Source: Acidobacteriota bacterium (GTDB lineage Bacteria > Acidobacteriota > Blastocatellia > Pyrinomonadales > Pyrinomonadaceae). Taken from it: a stretch of 64,000 bases of DNA. The notes beneath the pieces are model-generated. The model was not told where the DNA came from. It searched no databases and saw nothing but the letters and a program-made list of their open reading frames with translations. A program made the translations under genes and the position numbers. Location of the stretch: assembly GCA_019639175.1 (NCBI GenBank), contig JAHBSK010000010.1, forward strand, positions 62,001 through 126,000, in the 5' to 3' direction. Below are positions 53,373 through 63,280 of this stretch, piece after piece. Within the stretch, counting starts at the first letter, position 1. Every line of letters starts with the position of its first letter.

Positions 53373-54902
53373 ATGAGAAATGTCAGAGCTTGGAGCATTG
53401 CGCTGTTGTCCATCACCTTTGGGTTGGGAAATGTTGTTATCAGTGCTCAAAACACCGGAGAAGGAACGCCGGCGCAGCGGCTGGAAGTGATGCGTCAAAA
53501 GCTGGAAACCATCCGCCGTTCCGCAAACAGTGCCATTTCCGCCTTAAAGGATGAGGGCGACGATACGAAAACGGATCGTGAAAATCCCGATTCGCCGACC
53601 GCCAGATTGCGTTCCATCGAACGCGAGGCATCCTCGCTTCAAGGTCAGGCCAACAGCCTGCGCGGAAAGATCGACCGTGCGGAAAAGTATGAGATGACCG
53701 AGATCGATCAGCTTGAGGTCGCCGTTGCCGACCTGCAAACCCGCGCGGAGATAGTTCAGGTCGAGACCGCCGCCGACCGTGCCAATCCTGATTCGGGTGT
53801 CGGCCAGCCGCGTGAGATAAAGAAGAAAAAGAAATTTCTCGGCATATTTGGCGGCGGCGGAAATGATGAATATGACGAAATGATAGGAACGGTCGCTCCC
53901 GGCCGCGACAAACAGCTTTTCGTCAACGCAACCCGCGAAGTAAGAAAGCGTAATTATGATGTCGGGCGGCTGCTTTTCCAGACGATCATCACCACGTATC
54001 CCGATTCGCCTTATCTGCCGATGGCAAAGCTCGCGGTCGCGGATTCATTCTATCTTGAAGGATCGACCAGCGGCCTCATTCAGGCCATCGTCGCCTACAA
54101 GGATTGGCTGACGTTCTTCCCGACGCATCCGCTTTCGGACAGGGTCGTGCTGAAGATCGCTGAATCGGAGATGAGGCAGATCGGGCTTCCCGATCACGAT
54201 GCCACGAGGGCAAGAAAGGCCGAGGTGACATTAAAAGGACTTTTGGCGAACTATCCCAACTCTGTCCTGAAGGACGAGGCTCAAAGAAGACTTTTAGAGG
54301 TTCAGAACAACCTGGGAACGCATAATCTGCTGATCGCGAATTACTACTACACATTGTCGGTCGATCAGAAAAAGGGCGGATTAAAAGGCGCTCAGTCGCG
54401 TTACCGCGAGATCCTCGATAAATACCCTGATTTTGGCAATATGGACGAGGTGCTTTACAAACTTGCCGTCACATACATGGTCGAAGAGGAAACCGACCAG
54501 GCCGCGAGGTATTTTGCACAGATCGTCACTGATTACCCGAACAGCGACTATGGCGAAAAGGCAAAAGACCAATTGGAGCTTATCGGGGTTCAGGTGCCGA
54601 TGCCGAAACCGGAAAGAATGAATGTCATGCCGCCGGAATCAGCGTCATTTTTCAGGAATTTCCGCAATCAGCTTTTTGGCATATATCCCATGACCATTGA
54701 CCGAAACGGGGTTTTGATGACAAAGAACTTTGACAAGGAAAAATTTGAACTCATCGATCAGGTCGTGGAAAATCAGGGTGATATTTTTTCCAACCAGATA
54801 CCTCAATCGCTGACAACGGTTATCTCACAGCGTCAAACGACGCCTGCGAGCGTTCAGCCGCGCGAAGGCCAGGTGCCGCGGGCGTCCGATCAGGAGCAGT
54901 GA
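53373..54902 (+). CDS. BamD/YfiO-like TPR protein with N-terminal coiled coil
   Basis: A 509-residue exported protein (signal peptide MRNVRAWSIALLSITFGLGNVVISA). After a charged coiled-coil region (about 30-140) come five or more TPR-like repeats with the BamD/YfiO pattern: RNYDVGRLLFQTIITTYPDS, then YKDWLTFFPTHPLSD, YREILDKYPDFGN and YFAQIVTDYPNSDYG. BamD is the essential lipoprotein of the outer-membrane protein insertion machine, but this protein has no lipobox Cys, so it is BamD-related rather than proven BamD. It starts 25 bases after rpe with a GGAG site. Confidence 0.8.
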   Translation: MRNVRAWSIALLSITFGLGNVVISAQNTGEGTPAQRLEVMRQKLETIRRSANSAISALKDEGDDTKTDRENPDSPTARLRSIEREASSLQGQANSLRGKIDRAEKYEMTEIDQLEVAVADLQTRAEIVQVETAADRANPDSGVGQPREIKKKKKFLGIFGGGGNDEYDEMIGTVAPGRDKQLFVNATREVRKRNYDVGRLLFQTIITTYPDSPYLPMAKLAVADSFYLEGSTSGLIQAIVAYKDWLTFFPTHPLSDRVVLKIAESEMRQIGLPDHDATRARKAEVTLKGLLANYPNSVLKDEAQRRLLEVQNNLGTHNLLIANYYYTLSVDQKKGGLKGAQSRYREILDKYPDFGNMDEVLYKLAVTYMVEEETDQAARYFAQIVTDYPNSDYGEKAKDQLELIGVQVPMPKPERMNVMPPESASFFRNFRNQLFGIYPMTIDRNGVLMTKNFDKEKFELIDQVVENQGDIFSNQIPQSLTTVISQRQTTPASVQPREGQVPRASDQEQ

Positions 54903-54935
54903 GAAAAGGCCTGAAACAGGAATGAATGTAAAGGA

Positions 54936-54963
54936 AAAAGCGGTTCTTTCGGGGGCCGCTTTT
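54936..54963 (+). terminator. Candidate terminator after the BamD-like gene
   Basis: The arms AAAAGCGG (54936-54943) and CCGCTTTT (54956-54963) enclose a 12-base loop. The T tract is short (4 bases), so strength is uncertain. Confidence 0.5.
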
Positions 54964-54986
54964 GCTCACAAAAGGGAAGTATAAGA

Positions 54987-57125
54987 ATGTCGTTTAACGC
55001 ACTGACAGAAAAAAATGTATATATTCGCTTAACGATGGCTGCGATCTTGGCTGTCGTTTTTGCGGCAACACCGATCATTTTGTTTGCGCAAAGCATTCAG
55101 CTTCCCGCGCCGACACCGCAGCCACCGCCTCCTCCGGCCGGAAAAGTATCGGCTACACTAAAGGCAAATCTCGACAGGCACGGAAATGCATCCTCTGATG
55201 CCGAGTCCCGCAAAAAAGCCTATGCGTTACTGCTGGAAGGACAGCGGCATATGTGGACAGGCACCCGCACCAGAAACCGCACAAGGTCTTTTGCAAGCAG
55301 GCGTTCGGCACAATCCTCATTCATTGCAGCAGCACAGGCCGATCCGCGTCTGGCCGAGGTTTACACGGCTCTGGCCGAATTGGAGATAAGCCTCAATTCT
55401 CAGGAGTCCGCAGTCGATGAAGCAATAGCTTTGGGCGAACTGGCTGTCAGGGTCGATCCGAACAACTTTGGTTCCAGAAGGCTTCTCGGCAGATTCTATT
55501 CCTATCGGAGCCGCATCGGCCACGGATCTTTTGATCGGGCATTGGGCGAAAAAGCGGTTGAGAATTGGGAAAAAGTTGCTGAACTTGATCCGAGGAACGC
55601 AGAGGCGTGGGCATTTCTGAGCGCTTTTTACGGCAGGTTCGGCAAAGAGGAAAAGCGGATCGAGGCTCTTCGGTCGTGGCTTTCCTCGGCGGCTCCTTTG
55701 GACAGCCAATTCTATTCCGCCGTAATGGGATCTTCCGAAACGCTCTCGCCTGTTTCCGCGTCGCTGAAGTTGGGTGCCGCACTGATGAACGCCGGACGCA
55801 ACGCCGAGGCCATCGGCGTCATAAGCCCGATAGTGGTGGACAATCCTGACAACGCAACTGCTGCGGAATTATTGAAGGACGCGGTTAACTCAGCCGATGC
55901 AGCAACGGCGGCTGCCGCTGTCGAAGCTCTCCAGGCGGCCGTTTATGCAAATCCCGATAATGTCGGGCTGATGGTAATATTGGCGGAGGTTTATGAGCGA
56001 ACGGGCCGGACCGAAGATGTAAACAGCCTTTTTACTTCGACGGTTGAACGGCTTAAGGCGTCCAATACGGTCGCGGCATCAGAGGTACATGCGGCTTACG
56101 GCGATATGCTCTATCGTCAGGAAAAGTATTCTGAAGCGGCCAATACATACCGTGAATCTGTCGCAATGCGGCTAGGAGACGGTGAGGGGTTGGAGGCCGA
56201 GGAAGGACGCGAATTCATTATTGATGTCATGTCGCGTCTTATCAGGGCGGAACGGGCAGCAGGCAATGATGCAGGTGTTGAAAAAGCAATTGAAGAATCC
56301 CGAAAGCTATTTGGAAAGGACGATCTTTTTGCCGATCGCCAGTTGATCTCATATTACCGCGACACGGGAAAGAGAGACCGTGCCCTGACCGTTGTGCGCG
56401 AATTGAGAAAACGGACGCCGGATGACGCCGGATTTTTGCGGCTGGAGGCAACGCTGTTGACAGAGACCGGGAAAGTTGATGAAGGCGTTAAGCTCATCAC
56501 CGATATGATGAAGACCCCGCCGGCGGCAAATCCTCAGCGCAGCATGCTTCTTGACGATGAATTTTCCAATTATCTATTTATTTCGAGCCTTTATTCGCAG
56601 GCCGGGCGAGGCAAGGACGCTGCTGATGCTGCTAACAAGGCTCTTTCGGTTGCCAAAAGCGCCGAACGCCAGCAGATCGCAAAACTGACGCTTGCCACGG
56701 CGCAGAATGCGGACGGCGATTTTGCCGGCGCAGAGTCCACGCTGCGTTCTATCCTCAATGCCTCGCCGAATAATCCGATAGCCCTCAATAATCTTGGCTA
56801 TTTTCTTATCGAGCGCAACGAACGGCTGAATGAGGCAAAGGAGATGATCGAAAGGGCACTGAGGTCTGATCCGACCAACCCGTCATATCTCGACAGCCTT
56901 GGCTGGGCTTATTATAAGCTGGGTTCCTATACCGAGGCGGAAAAATTTTTGAGAGAAGCGGCAAAGCACGATCCGTCGTCGGCGACGATACAGGATCACC
57001 TGGGCGACGTTCTTAAAAAACAGGGAAAGGAAGATGCCGCAAGAACCGCATGGGAACGGGCGGTTCTGCTTGCCTCCGATCAGGCGGATGTCAACAGGAT
57101 ACGTGAAAAGCTTAAGAACAAATGA
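54987..57125 (+). CDS. Large secreted TPR-repeat protein
   Basis: A 712-residue exported protein. N-terminal signal (hydrophobic segment IRLTMAAILAVVFAATPIIL) and a Pro-rich spacer (APTPQPPPPPAG), then many TPR helices throughout, for example AEVYTALAELEISLNSQ, DPRNAEAWAFLSAFYGRFG and, at the C-terminus, NPIALNNLGYFLIER and YLDSLGWAYYKLGSYTEAEKF. TPR proteins scaffold complexes, so a periplasmic assembly role is likely, near the BamD-like gene. ATG 54987 is preferred, although an ATG 48 bases later is possible. Confidence 0.75.
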   Translation: MSFNALTEKNVYIRLTMAAILAVVFAATPIILFAQSIQLPAPTPQPPPPPAGKVSATLKANLDRHGNASSDAESRKKAYALLLEGQRHMWTGTRTRNRTRSFASRRSAQSSFIAAAQADPRLAEVYTALAELEISLNSQESAVDEAIALGELAVRVDPNNFGSRRLLGRFYSYRSRIGHGSFDRALGEKAVENWEKVAELDPRNAEAWAFLSAFYGRFGKEEKRIEALRSWLSSAAPLDSQFYSAVMGSSETLSPVSASLKLGAALMNAGRNAEAIGVISPIVVDNPDNATAAELLKDAVNSADAATAAAAVEALQAAVYANPDNVGLMVILAEVYERTGRTEDVNSLFTSTVERLKASNTVAASEVHAAYGDMLYRQEKYSEAANTYRESVAMRLGDGEGLEAEEGREFIIDVMSRLIRAERAAGNDAGVEKAIEESRKLFGKDDLFADRQLISYYRDTGKRDRALTVVRELRKRTPDDAGFLRLEATLLTETGKVDEGVKLITDMMKTPPAANPQRSMLLDDEFSNYLFISSLYSQAGRGKDAADAANKALSVAKSAERQQIAKLTLATAQNADGDFAGAESTLRSILNASPNNPIALNNLGYFLIERNERLNEAKEMIERALRSDPTNPSYLDSLGWAYYKLGSYTEAEKFLREAAKHDPSSATIQDHLGDVLKKQGKEDAARTAWERAVLLASDQADVNRIREKLKNK

Positions 57126-57173
57126 TCGATCCTATTCAATAGCGAATCCTTTCACACGTCACATGAGCAAATA

Positions 57174-57218
57174 AAAAATGTCCTCCGCATTCTCAATGGA
57201 TATGCGGAGGACATTTTT
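57174..57218. terminator. Bidirectional terminator between the TPR and M48 genes
   Basis: Perfect 17-base arms (57174-57190, ending TCCTCCGCAT, and 57202-57218, starting ATGCGGAGGA) have an 11-base loop. A-rich sequence flanks the left and T-rich the right, so it serves both strands. Confidence 0.85.
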
Positions 57219-57243
57219 GTATGAACAATTTATCCAAACCCAC

Positions 57244-58407
57244 TTAGTTTTCCGGTGAGGGACTTGGGCTTGGTTCCGGTGCCTGATCGCGCCGTCTTAG
57301 CGTCGGCGGTTTGGAACTTGATTCGCCGTCCGTATTTCCGACATTAGGATCGCCGGGATCTTCGGGCTGTCTGCGTTTCAGTGTCGGCCTGCCCGGATCG
57401 CCGTCGTTGGGATCGCTCAATATACCGGCCTTGGCGTTCGTCATTCTCATCAGATGGTTCTTTACCCTGTTAAATTCTGATGAGCTGATGACATATTCTT
57501 CTTTTTCGGGAAAACGGGCAACGAGCGAGAGGCTGGCATCGCGCCTGTCTATCGACTGTGGGTGCGTGGCAAATATCTTTGCCCATGTGCCGGGCTTTTT
57601 CTTGTTCTTTTCGTTGAGCTTTTCAAACATCGTCGCCATGCCGTTAGGATCGTAACCGGCGGCATACAGATATTGAACGCCAAGCGTGTCGGCTTCGGAT
57701 TCCGCATTGCGGCTGAATTTAAGGAAGCTGAGAAGCTGTCCGAAACCGCCCGCATTCTGGGCTATTGCGCTGGCAACACCGCCGCCGAAGATGATCGTGG
57801 CGATCAGGCCATAGTTTATGGCCTGGAGCTTGCCCTGATTTTCCATCGCATGACGAGCCGCGACGTGGGCTATCTCATGTGCCATCACGCCGGCCAGTTC
57901 CGATTCATTGTCAGCGGCGAGAATGAGTCCTCTGTTGACAAAGAAATATCCGCCGGGTAGTGCAAAAGCGTTCACCTCGTCGCTGTCTATGACCTTTATT
58001 GTGAACGGTATCTTTGCATCAGAATGAAGAACAAGGTTCTGGCCCACGCGATTCACGTATTCGGTGATGAGCGGGTCCTCGACCATTTTGGCGGATTGCT
58101 CGACCTCCATCGCAAGTTGACGGCCAATAGCAATTTCTTTATCCTGCGAGCCGCCAAGCCAGCCAAAGAACTTATCTGATCCGCTGTTGATCTTGCGTTT
58201 GCCGATCATCGCGGGGTTTTCCTTGTCAGAGAGAGGTTTGGTTTTGTCCTGAACGGTCGATAACTGGCTGCTGTTCTTTTTATCGTCGTTCTTTTTCGAC
58301 TTTGCCGTCTGTGCCGAAACGCTCATTAGCGGCAATCCTAAACTCGCCGTGATGACAACAGCCGCCATGAAACTCGTAAATAACTGTCTTGAAAACTTCT
58401 CTTTCAC
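57244..58407 (-). CDS. M48 family metalloprotease (BepA-like, secreted)
   Basis: A 387-residue zinc protease of the periplasm or outer-membrane maintenance type (BepA/LoiP). The signal sequence is followed by MAHEIAHVAARHAM (HExxH with zinc His and catalytic Glu) and SEADTLGVQYLYAAGYD, which carries the third ligand Glu. The mature protein begins after a Ser/Lys-rich stretch and ends in a Pro/Arg/Ser-rich tail (PSPSPSPEN). The GTG at 58407 has a perfect GGAGG six bases upstream and a promoter just beyond it (58441-58469). A longer frame from 58542 would start upstream of that promoter. Confidence 0.9.
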   Translation of the reverse strand: MKEKFSRQLFTSFMAAVVITASLGLPLMSVSAQTAKSKKNDDKKNSSQLSTVQDKTKPLSDKENPAMIGKRKINSGSDKFFGWLGGSQDKEIAIGRQLAMEVEQSAKMVEDPLITEYVNRVGQNLVLHSDAKIPFTIKVIDSDEVNAFALPGGYFFVNRGLILAADNESELAGVMAHEIAHVAARHAMENQGKLQAINYGLIATIIFGGGVASAIAQNAGGFGQLLSFLKFSRNAESEADTLGVQYLYAAGYDPNGMATMFEKLNEKNKKKPGTWAKIFATHPQSIDRRDASLSLVARFPEKEEYVISSSEFNRVKNHLMRMTNAKAGILSDPNDGDPGRPTLKRRQPEDPGDPNVGNTDGESSSKPPTLRRRDQAPEPSPSPSPEN

Positions 58408-58440
58408 AACCTGCCTCCCGATCGGTCTTTCATTGAATAA

Positions 58441-58469
58441 ATAGTAAAGCCTTTCCGATATGGTTTCAA
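58441..58469 (-). promoter_or_regulatory. Sigma-70 promoter of the M48 protease
   Basis: On the minus strand TTGAAA (complement of 58464-58469) and TACTAT (complement of 58441-58446) have a 17-base spacer and a start site about 30 bases before the GTG. Confidence 0.6.
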
Positions 58470-58759
58470 CATTTTTTGATGCGGAAAAGATGTAAAAAGT
58501 TGGTTTTGTCCTGACTAGACGGGTATTTATTTGATACAGCACTACCCGATGCTTTGATTAAGATGCAAAAAACACAAGTGAGGACGATATTTTTGATTAA
58601 CATTGTTTACAAAAAGTCCTTTTGAAAATCCGGGAAAACTGCTATTATTGTTCGTATGACAGCTCTCACCGGCTGTCGGCTGGTCGTTTTTCCGAACAAT
58701 TCATCTTGAGATCTATTTTTTTTGTCCTCATAAGGGGCCTGATCCCGGTCCGATAATAC

Positions 58760-61700
58760 ATGAATAAAATTCAGGAAAAAGTAAAGGACATCGTTGATGT
58801 TCGCCCATATCGGGGACTTCGGGATTTTGCCGCTGACGCCCGGCAAACCCTCGAACATTACTGCTTTACGGACGATACCTCGGCTCTGATGGCAAAATGG
58901 GTCAATGCCGCCGCGACCGTTTCTCCGCAAAACGGCGTCGCGCTCGCATTGGCCGGCTATCGTGGTGTGGGCAAAAGCCATTTTCTTGCTGCATTTGGGA
59001 CGATTCTCGCTCTTTCCGAATTGAGGTCAAAGGTTGGTGACGGACACGTGGCGGCCGCCGCACAAGGCCTGCTGCGGCGTCATTATCCGCTTGTCAGTGT
59101 GCGTCGCGGCTCACAGGAAACGCTTGTTGATGAGATAAAAGAGGCAATAAGGAATAGATTTGGGCCTGAGGTCCAGTTCAGCGGAGATTCGCCCGCCGCG
59201 ATACTGGGCGAAGGTGTGAAACTGGCCGGCGACCTGCCGCTTGTCGTGGTCATCGACACGGCTTTTGAACGCGGAAGCCGCGTGGCACGAAATGACGGTG
59301 CCGTCCTGGGCGAGGCAGCGGAATTTGCACAGAACAGCAACATGCTGCTGTGTGTCGCTCTGGATGACGACATCGCAGGGGCCGACGGATCGAACGCCGC
59401 CATAGTCAGAACTTTCAAGATCGATTATCTTGACCAGGAGCATCTCTATAAGGTCGTCAACTCTCACATCTTTCCAAAGAACAGCCAGAAACAAGCTGTC
59501 ATTGAAGATATTTATCAGTTCTTCTGCTCGGTGGTTCCCAATTTTCGCTGGAGTTCACAGCGTTTTAGTTCGCTTTATCCGCTTCATCCGGGCATTCTGG
59601 AAATTTCGCCTTACGTTCGCCTGTATGTTCACGATTTTGCCCTGCTCAGCTTTGCAGCCGAGGCAGGTGAACGCATTCTCGGCAGGCCCGCAAATTCGCT
59701 GATCGCTTTTGACGAGGTCTTTGACAAGGCCGAGCCGTACCTGCGAAAGATCGAGGATTTGGCGGACGCCTTTAAGGCGTATGACAAGCTAAACACGGAA
59801 GTTGTAAGCAAGATCCCGGTCATACAGAGGCTTCAGGCAAAGCTCATCCTCAAGGCCCTGCTTTTGCTGTCGCTTAACGGACGCGGTGCGACCGCCGAGG
59901 ATATTTGCTCGGCGATGCTGATATTTGACGAGGCCGAACCCGCTAATGCCGTAAACACGGTCAGAGGCATCATCGAATTATTCTCTCAGGCCCTTCCCGA
60001 TGACATCACCACCATTCGCGAGGAATCATCGGGCGATACGCTGTTCAGCTTCCGCGTACAGGCCAAGGAAAATATAAACAGCGCCTTGCAGGAAGCGGCC
60101 GCCGAAATGAATAAAGGCGACGTTCCCGCTATTATCAGAGGCATACTGCAGGAGCGATACCCCGATTTTTCCATACCGGTCAAACTGGACGGGGCAGCAC
60201 GTGCATCCATGGATTCGGTCGCCGTTTGGCGCGGCGGCCAGCGGCGCGGCCGCATCTATTGGCGCGAGAACGAAATGCCGGAGGCGTCGGCAAAAGAACG
60301 AACTGACGACATTCTGGACTGGGAAGTAATTATTGATCTTGGCAGCGATCCGGCGGATATATCTGATGCAGACCGCTCAGGTTCAACGGTCATATGGAAA
60401 CCCGATAACCTGAAGAATGAGGAGATCGACACGCTGCTGAAGCATCACCTGCTTCAGACAGAAAATGATGTTGTTGACAGATTTGGCGAACACGTCAGGG
60501 CGTCGATACATTCCCACAGGGTTGCCGCCGAACGCATTGTGGATCGGATGATGCTTCAGAACGGCAATCTCCGCATTGACGGTTTCGATTACAATTTTAC
60601 CGAAGAGGCCCGGTCGGCGGACACCATTTCGGGGCTTATCTCGTCCATGCTCGAACCTCTGTTCGAGACGCGGTTCCCGCTGCACCCTCATTTTGGTGAA
60701 AAACTTGGGATGGCAGAGGTTTCCAAGATCGTCTCGGAGCTTTATGCCGGTTCACGCCAAAACCTTGAAGAAGTTCAGCACCTGGCGCGGACTTTCTCGC
60801 TACCGCTCGGCCTTGTGCGTTTTGAGGACGGAAAATATCTGCCGGAAACGGCCGAGAACCTTGCGAAACTGCCGAGCGCGGTAGAGATACTAAAATCTGC
60901 CGAAGAAGCCGAGAACGGCACAGTCAGCCTTCAGTCTATCTATCTGAAGCTGCGTCAGCCGCCGTACGGCCTTGTTCGCGAGGCACAGCATCTGATATTT
61001 GCCGCCCTCGTTGCGGAAAGAAAGATCGAGTTTCTCACGTCCAAAGGCGACCGCATCAGCTCACGTTCGCTCGACCTGAAGATCATCTGGGATGACATCG
61101 TCGGCATCGCAAAGCCTTTGGATTCAAGCGTTTCGGGTAAACGCCTGATAACGTGGGCACAGAAGGTCACGGGCGACGCGTCTATATCGTCGGTCGAAAA
61201 GAACGATGACGCTGCAAAGATCACCGAAAGCCTTATGGCGTGGCTGGCGGAATGGGACAGCGCCGACCTGCTGAATCGGATGGAGCGAACACCAGACGAT
61301 CAGATGAACACGCTTATCTGGTCTGAGGCAGCCAGGCTGCGAAAGACCTTTGGTGTCGTTGCCGAAGAGATCAGAAATTTCATCGGCGGAAACTCGTATG
61401 TTGAGACTGTTCTTGGGCGTATCTCTGATGTATTTCACGACAGCGAGGCTGAGTATGACCGCACATTAAAAGCAATGGCCGATCTTACGTGTTTTCTGAC
61501 GGCGGTCAGGCTTCGCATCGAGATCGCGTCTTACGTTGCGGCCTGCGAACCGACCGGAGACGCTAAACTGGAAGAGATCAGACAGGCATTGCTCGCCTGT
61601 CTGGACAGCGCCGTGACGGAACCCAGCGAAACGCGCAACAGAGAGGCCGGTTATCTGTGGGAGCAGTTTCGCCGCGGATATATCGAGGTCTTTGCGACGC

Positions 61701-62317
61701 TCCATGACCAGATAATGAGGTCCCACGACCTTCAGGAAAAATTTGATGAGATCTTAAGGACCGACATTTGGTGGGAATTTGAAAGGCTTTCGGAAATTTC
61801 GGAACTGCGCGGCCCTGAATGGGCATCAGTCAGGACGATAATGGATCGCTTTCGCCAGCTTGACTGCAAATTTGACGTGCGGGCGGCGCTTGCCGAACGT
61901 CCTGCGTGCATTTGCGGTTTTTGCCTGAGAGATGCCAGATCGTGGCAGGAACTCCCCGATATGTTCTGGTCGGAGATCACAAAAGGACAGGCGGCGATAC
62001 GCTCAAGGCTGAGAGATGACGCTTCCCAAACGGCATCGCGGCTGGAAGAACTTTCGAGAAGCTCGGATGACGGCATTTCACAGGCAGCCCGCGAATTGGC
62101 GGCGATACTGCGTTCAAATAAAGAACTTCCGAAACTATCAGATCTTCACCTGATCGCCCTCAGACGGGCTTTTGCCCGAAAGGCGATCGAAGCCTCATTG
62201 CCTGATGAGGAAATACACCATGACCTGAGCGGCTTTGACCAAAAGGTGCGTGAAGCCCTGAGCGGGCCGGTCGGCAGGCCGCGTGATTCCGAGGAAGCGA
62301 TGCTGATAGAGGTATGA
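58760..62317 (+). CDS. Large P-loop ATPase, DUF6079/BrxC/PglY-like
   Basis: A 1185-residue cytoplasmic protein. The N-terminal part (VRPYRGLRDFAADARQTLEH, then GYRGVGKSHFLAAFGT with Walker A at residues 66-74) has the layout of the very large ATPases BrxC and PglY of BREX phage-defence systems and of the DUF6079 family. A Walker-B-like segment LPLVVVIDTAFE follows near residue 158. The long C-terminal part is helical with no recognised domain, and a Cys pair CICGFC lies near residue 1050. None of the other BREX genes (methylase PglX, phosphatase PglZ, BrxL) is present, so a defence role is speculative. It has a 217-base upstream gap and stands alone before a DUF2520 gene. Confidence 0.75.
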   Translation: MNKIQEKVKDIVDVRPYRGLRDFAADARQTLEHYCFTDDTSALMAKWVNAAATVSPQNGVALALAGYRGVGKSHFLAAFGTILALSELRSKVGDGHVAAAAQGLLRRHYPLVSVRRGSQETLVDEIKEAIRNRFGPEVQFSGDSPAAILGEGVKLAGDLPLVVVIDTAFERGSRVARNDGAVLGEAAEFAQNSNMLLCVALDDDIAGADGSNAAIVRTFKIDYLDQEHLYKVVNSHIFPKNSQKQAVIEDIYQFFCSVVPNFRWSSQRFSSLYPLHPGILEISPYVRLYVHDFALLSFAAEAGERILGRPANSLIAFDEVFDKAEPYLRKIEDLADAFKAYDKLNTEVVSKIPVIQRLQAKLILKALLLLSLNGRGATAEDICSAMLIFDEAEPANAVNTVRGIIELFSQALPDDITTIREESSGDTLFSFRVQAKENINSALQEAAAEMNKGDVPAIIRGILQERYPDFSIPVKLDGAARASMDSVAVWRGGQRRGRIYWRENEMPEASAKERTDDILDWEVIIDLGSDPADISDADRSGSTVIWKPDNLKNEEIDTLLKHHLLQTENDVVDRFGEHVRASIHSHRVAAERIVDRMMLQNGNLRIDGFDYNFTEEARSADTISGLISSMLEPLFETRFPLHPHFGEKLGMAEVSKIVSELYAGSRQNLEEVQHLARTFSLPLGLVRFEDGKYLPETAENLAKLPSAVEILKSAEEAENGTVSLQSIYLKLRQPPYGLVREAQHLIFAALVAERKIEFLTSKGDRISSRSLDLKIIWDDIVGIAKPLDSSVSGKRLITWAQKVTGDASISSVEKNDDAAKITESLMAWLAEWDSADLLNRMERTPDDQMNTLIWSEAARLRKTFGVVAEEIRNFIGGNSYVETVLGRISDVFHDSEAEYDRTLKAMADLTCFLTAVRLRIEIASYVAACEPTGDAKLEEIRQALLACLDSAVTEPSETRNREAGYLWEQFRRGYIEVFATLHDQIMRSHDLQEKFDEILRTDIWWEFERLSEISELRGPEWASVRTIMDRFRQLDCKFDVRAALAERPACICGFCLRDARSWQELPDMFWSEITKGQAAIRSRLRDDASQTASRLEELSRSSDDGISQAARELAAILRSNKELPKLSDLHLIALRRAFARKAIEASLPDEEIHHDLSGFDQKVREALSGPVGRPRDSEEAMLIEV

Positions 62318-62377
62318 CCTTAGACGATCTTCACTTTCGCTGTTCATTTTTCACCCGACAAAATGTATTGTAGTCCA

Positions 62378-63265
62378 ATGCGGCGTGTAACTGTTGTTGG
62401 ATTGGGGCGTATCGGCGGGGCATTGGCCCTGGCGCTTGACCGTAAAGGTTTTCAGATAACCAATGTCGTGGTGCGCGACACGCAAACAGGAGCCTCTGTG
62501 TTAGAGCGTTTGGCTTTGCGTTCAAATCCGTCTGTCCTTTCCTGGCCGATAACGGAGATCATTGACACCGACATCCTTATACTTTCGGTGCGCGATCCTG
62601 AGATACGCGGTGTTGCGGAAAACCTCGCGGCTCGTGTTTCGGAGGTAAAAGTCGCGCTTCACACCAGCGGATCGCTTCCATCCACCGAAATGGAAAGCCT
62701 TTCGGCCGCAGGTTTGTCAATAGGCTCGCTGCATCCGCTTGTGTCGGTCAGTGACCCGAAATCCGGTGCCGATTCATTCAATGGTGCGTATTTCTGTATC
62801 GAAGGCGACGCGACAGCGGTTTCCGCCGCCTCGGACATCGTCGCCGCTTTGGAGGGCAATTCGTTTACCATAGATACCGATCTTAAGCCGCTATATCACG
62901 CTTCGGCGGTGATGTCTGCGGGACACGTTGTGGCACTGTTCGACATGGCCGTTGAAGCATTGTCGCGGTGCGGTGTGGAAGATGCCCGACGAATACTGCT
63001 CCCGCTGCTGGCAAGCACCACGGCAAATCTGCACGGGCAACCGACCGATCAGGCATTGACCGGAAGTTTTGCACGCGGCGACCACGAAGCGGTACAGGCA
63101 CACATTCGCGCCCTGAAAGACGATCTACCGATAGAGGTGCTGGAAACATACCTGCTGCTAGGCCGGCGGTCGTTGGATATTGCGGCCAGGCGTGGCGAGG
63201 ATGCATCAGCCGATGACGACGAACTCAGGAATGTGATAAAAATAGCTAAAGAAAGTTTACAATGA
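62378..63265 (+). CDS. DUF2520 Rossmann-fold protein (putative NADP-binding)
   Basis: A 295-residue protein. The N-terminal part is a NAD(P)-binding fold (VTVVGLGRIGGALALALDRKG), then VALHTSGSLPSTEM and SIGSLHPLVSVSDP, which are typical of the DUF2520/F420-oxidoreductase-like family, and a helical C-terminal DUF2520 domain (YHASAVMSAGHVVALFDMAVEAL). The reaction is unknown. Some relatives are near pantothenate or ketopantoate genes, but none is here. It begins at the ATG 62378 just before the dinucleotide strand. Three closely spaced same-strand genes follow in order (fur-like, ferredoxin-like). Confidence 0.85.
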   Translation: MRRVTVVGLGRIGGALALALDRKGFQITNVVVRDTQTGASVLERLALRSNPSVLSWPITEIIDTDILILSVRDPEIRGVAENLAARVSEVKVALHTSGSLPSTEMESLSAAGLSIGSLHPLVSVSDPKSGADSFNGAYFCIEGDATAVSAASDIVAALEGNSFTIDTDLKPLYHASAVMSAGHVVALFDMAVEALSRCGVEDARRILLPLLASTTANLHGQPTDQALTGSFARGDHEAVQAHIRALKDDLPIEVLETYLLLGRRSLDIAARRGEDASADDDELRNVIKIAKESLQ

Positions 63266-63280
63266 TAGAATAGGTTCAAG

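Noticed and set aside
58760..62317. Full BREX phage-defence island
   Set aside because: No PglX, PglZ, BrxL, BrxA or BrxB gene is nearby. Only the ATPase resembles the family.
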